Shown piece by piece: positions 58,028-64,000 of a stretch of 64,000 nucleotides of DNA (the first letter of the stretch is position 1; every line of letters begins with the position of its first letter). A program made the translations under genes and the position numbers. Under the pieces are notes generated by a model. That model was not told the origin of the DNA, did not search any database, and saw only the letters and a program-made list of their open reading frames with translations. Source of the stretch: Patulibacter sp. SYSU D01012. GTDB taxonomy: Bacteria; Actinomycetota; Thermoleophilia; Solirubrobacterales; Solirubrobacteraceae. The stretch covers positions 33,911-97,910 of the forward strand of contig NZ_JAFMTB010000003.1 in NCBI RefSeq assembly GCF_017916475.1, written 5' to 3'.

Positions 58028-58590
58028 GGCGCGCGGCGGCGGCGCTCGCGGCGGCGCTCGCCCTGGCCGGCGCGGCGCCGGCGACGGCGGGCGCGCACGG
58101 GGGGATCCTGCTCGGCTCGGCGATCGCCGGCCCGTACCGCACCCAGGTCATGGCCGCCCCGCTCGTGGAGAAGGGCCGGCCGCCCGCGATCGACGTCACG
58201 GTCTACCTGTCGAGCGTCGACACGAACACGCCGATCACCGACGCCCGGGTGCGCACGACCGTCACCGCCGACGGCCGCACGGTCCGGCCGCGCGTGGAGG
58301 AGATCGCCGGCGGCTACGAGGCGATCGTCCCGGTGAAGGACGCGTTCACCGTCGGCCAGCAGCGGATCGTCGTCGACATCGCCGGTCCGCGCGGGACCGG
58401 GCGCGTCGCCGTGGACCCGCTGCGCAAGGACGGCGGCCCGCCCGTGGCGCTGCTGGCCGCGACGGGCGTGGCGCTCGTCGCGCTGCTCGGGGTCGGGTTG
58501 CGCGTGCGGCGCCGGCGGCTGGCCGGCGATCCCGACGCGGACGTCTGGCCGCCCGGCGAGGGGCCCGCGCCGACGGCACGCGACGCGTAG
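58024..58590 (+). CDS. Secreted YtkA/FixH-like protein with C-terminal membrane anchor
   Basis: The 188-residue protein has a signal peptide (residues 1-23, ending ATAGA), an Ig-like domain (about 25-130: APLVEKGRPPAIDVTVYLSSVDTNTPITDARVRTTV, read in parts) resembling YtkA/CopC-type domains, a C-terminal helix (about 143-162, VALLAATGVALVALLGVGL) and a basic tail. AHGG right after the signal cleavage could give an N-terminal metal-binding histidine. The GTG overlaps the previous stop (GTGA). Copper handling is inferred from neighbours only. Confidence 0.7.
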   Translation: MRRAAAALAAALALAGAAPATAGAHGGILLGSAIAGPYRTQVMAAPLVEKGRPPAIDVTVYLSSVDTNTPITDARVRTTVTADGRTVRPRVEEIAGGYEAIVPVKDAFTVGQQRIVVDIAGPRGTGRVAVDPLRKDGGPPVALLAATGVALVALLGVGLRVRRRRLAGDPDADVWPPGEGPAPTARDA

Positions 58591-58599
58591 CGCCGGGGC

Positions 58600-58627
58600 G
58601 GGGGGGACGGGCGCGACCGTCCCCCCC
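58600..58627. terminator. Strong bidirectional hairpin
   Basis: GGGGGGGACGG and CCGTCCCCCCC around a 6-base loop, midway between the convergent stops at 58590 and 58638. Confidence 0.65.
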
Positions 58628-58637
58628 CCGCGGCCGT

Positions 58638-59480
58638 TCAGGTGTGCCGGACGGCGCGCTCGCTCAGCCGGTGCCGGCGCTCCTCGCGGCGCAGCGCGTC
58701 GATCAGCACCGCGCCGATCGCCAGCCCGAAGACGACGACCTCCAGCAGGCACATCGCCGCACCGGCGAGCTGCTGCTGCACGATCGGATCCTGCCCGCGG
58801 GCCACCGCCTTCGCGGCGTAGTCGGGGAACAGCTCGGTGTTCAGGAAGGTCAGGGGCAGGCAGACGGCGACCGTGGCCAGGCGCGAGAGGCCCACGAGGA
58901 CGACGCGGTGGATCCCCGGCGCGTGCCGCCGGTGCCCCAGCGGGTCGATCACGACCCACCACAGGAGCAGGCCGGAGTAGAAGAGCAGCGCGTGCTGGAG
59001 CAGGTGCAGCGCCGAGCTCTGCGCCGTCGCCTCGAGCAGCGCGGGCACGGCCCACGTCCACTGCATCGCCGCGAACAGCCCGACGGCGAGCCACGGGCTG
59101 GTCAGGCGGCGCACCGCCCCGCCCCACCGGCCGCCCGGCGCGACGGCGCGCAGCAGCGGGCGCGGCAGGCCCAGGGACAGCAGCGGCGCCCGCAGGCCGA
59201 GCACGAGCAGCGCCCCGGCGACGTCGGCGAGCAGCACGTGCTGGAGCATGTGGCCCAGCAGGGTGTCGTCGGCGGTCCGGGACAGCGGCGGCGCGCCGGC
59301 GGCCAGCACGGCGAGCACGCCCGCGACGAACGGCAGCACGTGGGTCCAGCCGACGCGGGCGCCGCTTGGGGCGCGTCGGGCGTTGCGGACGAGGACGAGG
59401 AACAGGGCGCCGTAGGCGGCGACGATCGGCACGACGACGGCGAGCTGCGCCGGCCAGGTGCTGGCGAGGACGAGGGGCAT
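58638..59480 (-). CDS. ctaG: Cytochrome c oxidase assembly factor, CtaG (caa3) type
   Basis: The 280-residue membrane protein has seven or so helices and matches caa3_CtaG: LLGHMLQHVLLADVAGALLVLGL, SSALHLLQHALLFYSGLLLWWVVIDPLGH (read in parts) and NTELFPDYAAKA. The paired HxxxH-type histidines in the helices are typical and probably bind copper. The family supports CuA-site assembly of cytochrome oxidase or copper import. The ATG at 59478-59480 follows GAGAGAG. It is convergent with the YtkA-like gene. Confidence 0.9.
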   Translation of the reverse strand: MPLVLASTWPAQLAVVVPIVAAYGALFLVLVRNARRAPSGARVGWTHVLPFVAGVLAVLAAGAPPLSRTADDTLLGHMLQHVLLADVAGALLVLGLRAPLLSLGLPRPLLRAVAPGGRWGGAVRRLTSPWLAVGLFAAMQWTWAVPALLEATAQSSALHLLQHALLFYSGLLLWWVVIDPLGHRRHAPGIHRVVLVGLSRLATVAVCLPLTFLNTELFPDYAAKAVARGQDPIVQQQLAGAAMCLLEVVVFGLAIGAVLIDALRREERRHRLSERAVRHT

Positions 59481-59606
59481 GGTGGATCGACTCTCTCCCG
59501 GCGGGGGCCGGGCACGGGGGTGGCTGCGCCCGGGAAGGGGCGGCTCCTCCGGCGGGGCCGTGCGGCCGCGGAGGACGAGGGCGTCCCGGGGAGCGGGACG
59601 GCGCGT

Positions 59607-59924
59607 TCAGCCGTGCGCGGGCGGCGGCCGCACCGCCATGCTCGTGCCCATGAGCCGCCCGCCGCGGGCCTGCGCCGCCGGCGGGTGCCCGCGCCGCGAG
59701 CGGCCGAGGACGACGACGGCGACCCGCCGGCGGCCGCGGCGGCGCGACAGCCAGCGGACCAGGCGCCGCTCGCCCGGGTAGCGGTGCAGCGCGAGCGCCA
59801 GGACGAGCGCCACGGCGGGCGCGCACGTGAGCACCCCCGGCCCGAGGATCTCGGGCAGCAGGACGACGCCGACGGTCAGGAGGGCGCCGAGGAGCAGCAG
59901 CGGCATGCGCCAGCGGCGGGGCAT
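59607..59924 (-). CDS. Small two-helix membrane protein, unknown, copy B
   Basis: The 105-residue protein has helices at about 7-25 and 28-46, the segment [20 protein letters not shown], and a tail ending SMAVRPPPAHG. It resembles the 54036-54356 protein in length, helix placement, the PGE-R motif and the RPPPA ending. The ATG at 59922-59924 is chosen; a second ATG at 59904-59906 is possible. TACCCT lies 9 bases upstream. It is 126 bp upstream-strand neighbour of ctaG in the same direction. Confidence 0.65.
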   Translation of the reverse strand: MPRRWRMPLLLLGALLTVGVVLLPEILGPGVLTCAPAVALVLALALHRYPGERRLVRWLSRRRGRRRVAVVVLGRSRRGHPPAAQARGGRLMGTSMAVRPPPAHG

Positions 59925-59933
59925 ACGCGCCCC

Positions 59934-59939
59934 AGGGTA
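59934..59939 (-). promoter_or_regulatory. -10 box TACCCT, near-leaderless start
   Basis: On the minus strand TACCCT ends 9 bases before the ATG of the small membrane protein. Confidence 0.4.
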
Positions 59940-60090
59940 CCCGCGGGCCGCGCCCGCGGGACGGGGGCGTCCGGCCCGGGCGCCCCGCCGCCCCGCCCCG
60001 GCGGCCTCCGACGGCTCGGGCGCACCGCGTCGCACACGGGCGTCGCGCCGTCCCGCCTGGTCGTTTCCGCCCATCTCGCCCGACCTCTTC

Positions 60091-60128
60091 CTACGGCGCC
60101 GTAGCTCTGCTTTACTACGGAGCCGTAG
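60091..60128. promoter_or_regulatory. Paired operator upstream of AurF-like gene
   Basis: CTACGGCGCCGTAG (60091-60104) is a perfect 14 bp palindrome; CTACGGAGCCGTAG (60115-60128) is the same with one change. Their centres are 24 bp apart, and the outer flanks (CTTC and GAAG) make the whole 46 bp a larger palindrome. This is the form expected for two TetR-type dimers. TTTACT between them may be the -10 box. Confidence 0.75.
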
Positions 60129-60217
60129 GAAGCGTCGACCCGTCCCGGTGCCCCGGCACCCCGCGCGGCCCCGGCGCACGCCACGGCAGGAATCCCCCGA
60201 CGAGCGAGGCGAGAACG

Positions 60218-61219
60218 ATGGGCACCACGACCACAGCGCCGCGGAAGCAGGGCGAGCGCGAGGCCTACGAGGCGATGCTGCGCACGCTGTCCGAGGGGTC
60301 GGTGCACGTGCACTTCGACCCCTACGAGGACATCGCGTGGGACGCGCCCGAGATGCAGATGGACCCGAAGGACGAGCGCTGGGTCCTGGACCCGCGCGTC
60401 GATCCGCTCGGCGCGACCGCCTGGTACCAGGCGCAGCCGCTCGAGCGGCGGATCGAGATCGGCCGCTGGCGGCTGATGAACTCGGTCAAGGTCGGCGGCG
60501 CGTTCGAGTCGATCCTCATCCGCGGACTGATGCACTACGCGATGGCGCTGCCGAACGGCTCGCCCGAGTTCCGCTACTGCCTCCACGAGATGACGGAGGA
60601 GTGCAACCACATCCAGATGTTCCAGGAGCTCGTCAACCGGGCCGGCGCGGACGTCCCCGGGATGCGGCCGCACTTCCGCGCCACGTCGTCGACGCTCGGC
60701 TACCTGGGCGGCTACTTCCCCGTGGTGCTGATGATCGGCATCCTCGCCGGCGAGGAGCCGATCGACCACTTCCAGAAGTCGATCCTGCGCGAGAAGATCG
60801 CCCTGCCGCCCGCCGTCCTGCGCGCGATGGAGATCCACATCGCCGAGGAGGCGCGCCACATCTCGTTCGCGGACGAGTTCCTGCGCCTGTACGTGCCGCA
60901 GCTGAAGCGCCGGCAGAAGGCGATCCTCTCCGTCGCGTTCCCCGTGATCATGCGGTCGCTGGCCGGCGAGATCATGACGATGCCGCGGTCGGTCCAGCGG
61001 CGCTTCGGGATCCCGGACGACGTCTTCCGCGAGGCGTTCTGGGACAGCCCGCACTCCAAGCGGATCATGGCGTCGTACTTCGGCGACATGCGCGCCCTGG
61101 CGACCGAGATCGGCCTGATGACGCCGCTGGCCCGCCGCGTGTGGCGGCGCCTGGGCATCGACGGCGAGCCCTCCCGCTACCGCGGCGAGCCCGACCGCCG
61201 CGCGACCCTGGTGTCCTGA
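60218..61219 (+). CDS. AurF-type di-iron oxygenase
   Basis: The 333-residue protein belongs to the AurF family of carboxylate-bridged di-iron enzymes, whose founder oxidises p-aminobenzoate to p-nitrobenzoate. The seven ligands known for AurF can all be placed: E97 in GAFESILIRG, E128 and H131 in HEMTEECNHIQM, E179 or E180 in LAGEEPID, H207, E211 and H214 in IHIAEEARHISFAD. Aryl-amine or lipid oxidation are both known in relatives, so the substrate is open. The next gene, a ferredoxin-reductase fusion, overlaps by one base (TGATG) and is the obvious electron donor. Confidence 0.9.
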   Translation: MGTTTTAPRKQGEREAYEAMLRTLSEGSVHVHFDPYEDIAWDAPEMQMDPKDERWVLDPRVDPLGATAWYQAQPLERRIEIGRWRLMNSVKVGGAFESILIRGLMHYAMALPNGSPEFRYCLHEMTEECNHIQMFQELVNRAGADVPGMRPHFRATSSTLGYLGGYFPVVLMIGILAGEEPIDHFQKSILREKIALPPAVLRAMEIHIAEEARHISFADEFLRLYVPQLKRRQKAILSVAFPVIMRSLAGEIMTMPRSVQRRFGIPDDVFREAFWDSPHSKRIMASYFGDMRALATEIGLMTPLARRVWRRLGIDGEPSRYRGEPDRRATLVS

Positions 61220-62745
61220 TGCCGCACGTCGTCACGCAGTCCTGCGTCGGCGACGGGTCGTGCGTCTACGCCTGCCCCGTCAACTGCATCCAGCCCACGC
61301 CGGACGACCCCGCGTTCGAGCTGGCCGAGATGCTCCACGTCGACCCGACGACGTGCGTGGACTGCGGCGCGTGCACGTCGGCGTGCCCCGTCGACGCGAT
61401 CAAGCCGCACTCCGAGCTGACGGCCGACGAGCGGGCGTTCGAGCTGATCAACGCGGCGTACCACCGCGAGCCGCGCGAGCGGGCGAAGCTGGCGCCCGTC
61501 CGCCCGCCGCTGACGGTGCGCGACCGCGAGCCGCTGCGCGTGGCGATCGTCGGGTCCGGCCCCGCGGCGATGTACGCGGCCGAGGAGGTCCTGACGATCC
61601 CCGGCGCCCACGTCTCGGTGTACGAGCGGCTGCCCACGCCGTACGGCCTGGTGCGCACGGGCGTGGCGCCGGACCACCGCCGCACCCGGCGCGTGTCGCG
61701 TCACTTCGACCTGGTCCGCGCGCACCGCGGCCTGACGATGCACACGGGCGTCGAGGTCGGCAAGGACGTCACGCACGCCGAGCTGCTGGAGCGCCACCAC
61801 GCCGTGATCTACGCCGTGGGCGCGGCCGCGGACCGGCGGCTGACGATCCCCGGCGCCGACCAGGCCGGCGTGCTGTCGGCCACCGAGCTCGTCGGCTGGT
61901 ACAACGGCCACCCCGACCACGTCGATCGCGCCGTCGACCTGACGTCGCGGCGGGCGGTGGTCATCGGCAACGGCAACGTCGCCCTGGACGTCGCCCGCAT
62001 CCTCACGGCGGACCCCGACAGCCTCGCGGACAGCGAGATCGCCCCGCACGCGCTGCGGGCGCTGCGGCGGAGCGCGATCGAGGAGGTCGTCGTCGTCGGC
62101 CGGCGCGGCGCCGAGCACGCGGCCTTCACGCTGCCCGAGCTCGTCGGCCTGAGCGCCACGCCGGGCGTCGCGCTGGGCGTGGGGGCGGGCGAGCTGCCGG
62201 CCGAGACCGGCGGCGACGCGAAGCTCGAGCTGCTGGCCGGCCTGCGCCCGCCGGCGGGCGCGCGGCGGCGGATCACCCTGCGCTTCGGCCTGACGCCGAC
62301 GGCGATCGCGGGCGACGGCGCGGCCGCGGCCGTGGAGCTGCGGCGGACGGGTGCCGAGCCGGACGACCCGGGGGCGGGCGAGCGCCTGGACGCCGGGCTG
62401 GTGATCAGCTCAATCGGCTACCGCGGCCTTCCGGTGGCCGGCCTGCCGTACGACGCCGCGACGGGCACGGTGCCCAACGCCGACGGCCGCGTGCTCGTGC
62501 CCGAGACGGGAGACGCCGCGCCCGGCACGTACGTCGTGGGCTGGATCAAGCGCGGGCCTTCGGGCTTCATCGGCACGAACAAGGCGTGCTCGCAGGACAC
62601 CGTCGCCGCGCTGGTGGACGACTTCAACGCCGGGCGGCTGGCGTCGCCGCCGTCGCCGGTCGGCGACGCCGCCGACCGTGCCGCGGCGCGGCGCCGGGCG
62701 TCGCTGCGGCGCCGCGCGCGCCGCCGCCTGGCCGCGCTGCGCTGA
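61219..62745 (+). CDS. Ferredoxin-ferredoxin NADP reductase fusion (FprB-like)
   Basis: The 508-residue protein joins an N-terminal two-cluster ferredoxin (about 1-75; C9, C15, C19, C23 and C46, C49, C52, C56) to an adrenodoxin-reductase-type flavoprotein. FAD binding starts at IVGSGPAAMYAAEEV (about 109), with PYGLVRTGVAPDHRRTRRVS; NADP binding is at VIGNGNVALDVARIL, and the final FAD segment is GWIKRGPSGFIGTNKACS. This matches mycobacterial FprB. It can pass electrons from NADPH directly to the di-iron oxygenase encoded just before it. A short Arg-rich tail ends the protein. Confidence 0.93.
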   Translation: MPHVVTQSCVGDGSCVYACPVNCIQPTPDDPAFELAEMLHVDPTTCVDCGACTSACPVDAIKPHSELTADERAFELINAAYHREPRERAKLAPVRPPLTVRDREPLRVAIVGSGPAAMYAAEEVLTIPGAHVSVYERLPTPYGLVRTGVAPDHRRTRRVSRHFDLVRAHRGLTMHTGVEVGKDVTHAELLERHHAVIYAVGAAADRRLTIPGADQAGVLSATELVGWYNGHPDHVDRAVDLTSRRAVVIGNGNVALDVARILTADPDSLADSEIAPHALRALRRSAIEEVVVVGRRGAEHAAFTLPELVGLSATPGVALGVGAGELPAETGGDAKLELLAGLRPPAGARRRITLRFGLTPTAIAGDGAAAAVELRRTGAEPDDPGAGERLDAGLVISSIGYRGLPVAGLPYDAATGTVPNADGRVLVPETGDAAPGTYVVGWIKRGPSGFIGTNKACSQDTVAALVDDFNAGRLASPPSPVGDAADRAAARRRASLRRRARRRLAALR

Positions 62746-62824
62746 GCGGCGCGGGGCGGGCGGCGCGCTCCGCCGCGGCCGGGCCCGCGCGGCGGGTCTC
62801 CCACGGCGCGGCGGGTGTCCCGCC

Positions 62825-62856
62825 GCGGGTCGGGCCGCCGCGGCGGCCCGACCCGC
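62825..62856. terminator. Loopless 32 bp perfect palindrome
   Basis: GCGGGTCGGGCCGCCG is immediately followed by its exact complement. It lies between the convergent stops at 62745 and 62884 and probably terminates both transcripts. Confidence 0.6.
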
Positions 62857-62883
62857 TCGGCGGGTCGCGGGCGTCCGCCCGGC

Positions 62884-63837
62884 TCAGTGGTACGTCGGCA
62901 GGACGTGCTCGCGGTAGGCGGCGAAGAACTCCTCGTGGCCGCCGCCGACCTGCTGCACGTACAGCTCGTCGACGCCCGCGTCCGCGTAGGCCTGGATCCG
63001 CTCCAGGTGCAGGTCGATGTCCGGCCCGCAGGCGATCGTCTCGGCGACCTGCTCCTCCGTCACCAGCTCGGCGGCCTGCTCGAAGTGCGCCGGGGTGGGC
63101 AGGATCTGCGCCAGCTCGCCGGGGAGCGCGTCGTTCGGCCACAGCCGGTGGGCGGTCGCCCGCGCCTCGGCCGCGTCGGACGAGTAGCGCACCTTCAGGC
63201 CGGCCTGGACGACCGCGCCGTCCTTCGCGCCCGCGCGGAACTTCTGGATCAGCTCCTTCTCGGGACCGACGGTGCAGAACCCGTCGCCGATCCGCGCCGC
63301 GACGCCCGCCGCCTTGGGCCCGAACGCCGAGACGTACACCTCGGGCGTCTTCTCGGGCAGCGTGTAGATCCGCGCGTTCTCGACCGCGTAGTGCGTGCCG
63401 TAGTGGCTGACCTGCTTGCCGGTCCACAGCTCGCGCATCAGCTCGACGGCCTCCTCGAGCATCTCCAGGCGCACGTCGGCCTCGGGCCACGCGTCGCCGA
63501 GGACGTGCTCGTTCAGCGCCTCGCCGGTGCCGACGCCGAAGCGGAACGCGCCGCCCGTCAGCACCGCCGTCGTCGCCACCGCCTGGGCCAGGATCGCCGG
63601 GTGGATGCGCACCGTCGGCGCGGTCACGCCCGTCGTGATCGGCATGCCGGGGACGGTCTGCGACAGCGCGCCGATGATCGACCAGACGAACGCCGACTCG
63701 CCCTGGACGTCGTTCCACGGGTGGTAGTGGTCGCTGATCCACAGGCCGCTGAAGCCGGCCTCGCGCGCCATCCGCGCCTGGTCGAGCAGCTCCTGCGGGC
63801 CGTACTCCTCGGAGGACAGGAAGTAGCCGATCTTCAT
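62884..63837 (-). CDS. F420-dependent LLM-class oxidoreductase
   Basis: The 317-residue protein is a bacterial luciferase-like (LLM) TIM barrel of the G6PDH/TIGR03557-like group that uses coenzyme F420. Seen are MKIGYFLSSEEYGPQELLDQA, GLWISDHYHPW, ITTGVTAPTVRIHPAILAQA, FRFGVGTGEALNEHVLGDAWP, VSAFGPKAAGVAARIGDGF and the C-terminal VDELYVQQVGG. Relatives include F420-dependent glucose-6-phosphate and hydroxymycolic acid dehydrogenases; the substrate cannot be read off. The ATG at 63835-63837 has GTAGGGG about 6 bases upstream. Confidence 0.9.
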   Translation of the reverse strand: MKIGYFLSSEEYGPQELLDQARMAREAGFSGLWISDHYHPWNDVQGESAFVWSIIGALSQTVPGMPITTGVTAPTVRIHPAILAQAVATTAVLTGGAFRFGVGTGEALNEHVLGDAWPEADVRLEMLEEAVELMRELWTGKQVSHYGTHYAVENARIYTLPEKTPEVYVSAFGPKAAGVAARIGDGFCTVGPEKELIQKFRAGAKDGAVVQAGLKVRYSSDAAEARATAHRLWPNDALPGELAQILPTPAHFEQAAELVTEEQVAETIACGPDIDLHLERIQAYADAGVDELYVQQVGGGHEEFFAAYREHVLPTYH

Positions 63838-63890
63838 GGGGCGCCCCTACCCGGCGGGGAGCGGGGGAATCGGGGGGGGGCGTCGGTCGG

Positions 63891-64000
63891 CGGAACGGGT
63901 CGCGGGGCGGTGGCGTGTTCCGGATGAGGTCCGCTATCCGGCCCTGAGGCGGAACGGGTCGCGGGGCGGTGGCGTGTTCCGGATGAGGTCCGCCATCCGG
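63891..64000. repeat. 59 bp tandem repeat at the window edge
   Basis: Copies begin at 63891 and 63950; the second is cut by the window end. Each reads CGGAACGGGTCGCGGGGCGG, then TGGCGTGTTCCGGATGAGG, TCCGC and ATCCGG, so CCGGAT and ATCCGG can pair. The GGAACG...GTGTTCCGGAT part resembles the 70 bp repeats at 38966-39288. It lies just upstream of the F420-type gene. Confidence 0.8.

Overview
The window is a piece of a very GC-rich bacterial chromosome, by eye well above 70% G+C with nearly every third codon position G or C. GTG starts are frequent, most neighbouring genes overlap by 4 bases, and there is a complete menaquinone pathway, a paired methylmalonyl-CoA mutase, an F420-type oxidoreductase and a SerC of the mycobacterial kind. 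Together these point to an actinobacterium, most likely in Thermoleophilia (Solirubrobacter, Conexibacter or Patulibacter relatives); that placement is inference. I see no tRNA, rRNA, insertion sequence, prophage or CRISPR array. Almost all of the DNA is ordinary chromosomal coding sequence.

Layout. 1-6.4 kb: an edge-truncated purine permease, a ferritin-like secreted protein, then leuA, serA and serC on the minus strand, with a 3 x 76 bp tandem repeat between serA and leuA. 6.7-14.2 kb: a C26 glutaminase-like protein, an acetyltransferase, and a plus-strand run of a type-2 ATP-grasp, a GCS2-type ligase, an M32 carboxypeptidase and a GH15 glucosidase. 14.3-17 kb: a coiled-coil membrane protein, ilvC and a methyltransferase. 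17.2-25.9 kb: menE, menB, menA, menC, nfo, a peptidoglycan-binding protein, menH and menD. menF lies apart at 31.4-32.9 kb. 26-31.3 kb: a GST and a ROK regulator with a three-part sugar ABC importer. 33-35.3 kb: ilvBN. 35.4-38.7 kb: small genes, a TetR regulator and an AidB-like acyl-CoA dehydrogenase. 38.7-39.4 kb: an odd non-coding island with a 53-base G-rich run, a 41 bp hairpin and 70 bp tandem repeats. 39.4-44.9 kb: mutA-mutB-meaB. 45.3-48.2 kb: a peroxiredoxin, a TetR regulator, a DUF2804 protein and a 4 x 30 bp repeat. 48.2-53.9 kb: a corrinoid uptake operon behind a clear cobalamin riboswitch. 54-60 kb: a metal-handling group (PepSY membrane protein, P19-like lipoprotein, DyP-like Tat protein, YtkA-like protein, CtaG) flanked by two related small membrane proteins. 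60.2-62.7 kb: an AurF-type di-iron oxygenase with a ferredoxin-ferredoxin reductase fusion. 62.9-63.8 kb: an F420-type LLM oxidoreductase. The end of the window carries a 59 bp repeat related to the one at 39 kb.

How the parts fit. The seven men genes cover chorismate to demethylmenaquinone, except that no menG or MenI thioesterase is seen. The B12 importer supplies the cofactor that mutAB needs. ilvBN, ilvC and leuA are scattered parts of branched-chain amino acid synthesis. Two sequence habits recur. Many genes have a TAnnnT box 6-10 bases before the start codon, so their mRNAs should be leaderless. Gene ends are marked by very GC-rich hairpins without T-tracts, usually shared by convergent genes.
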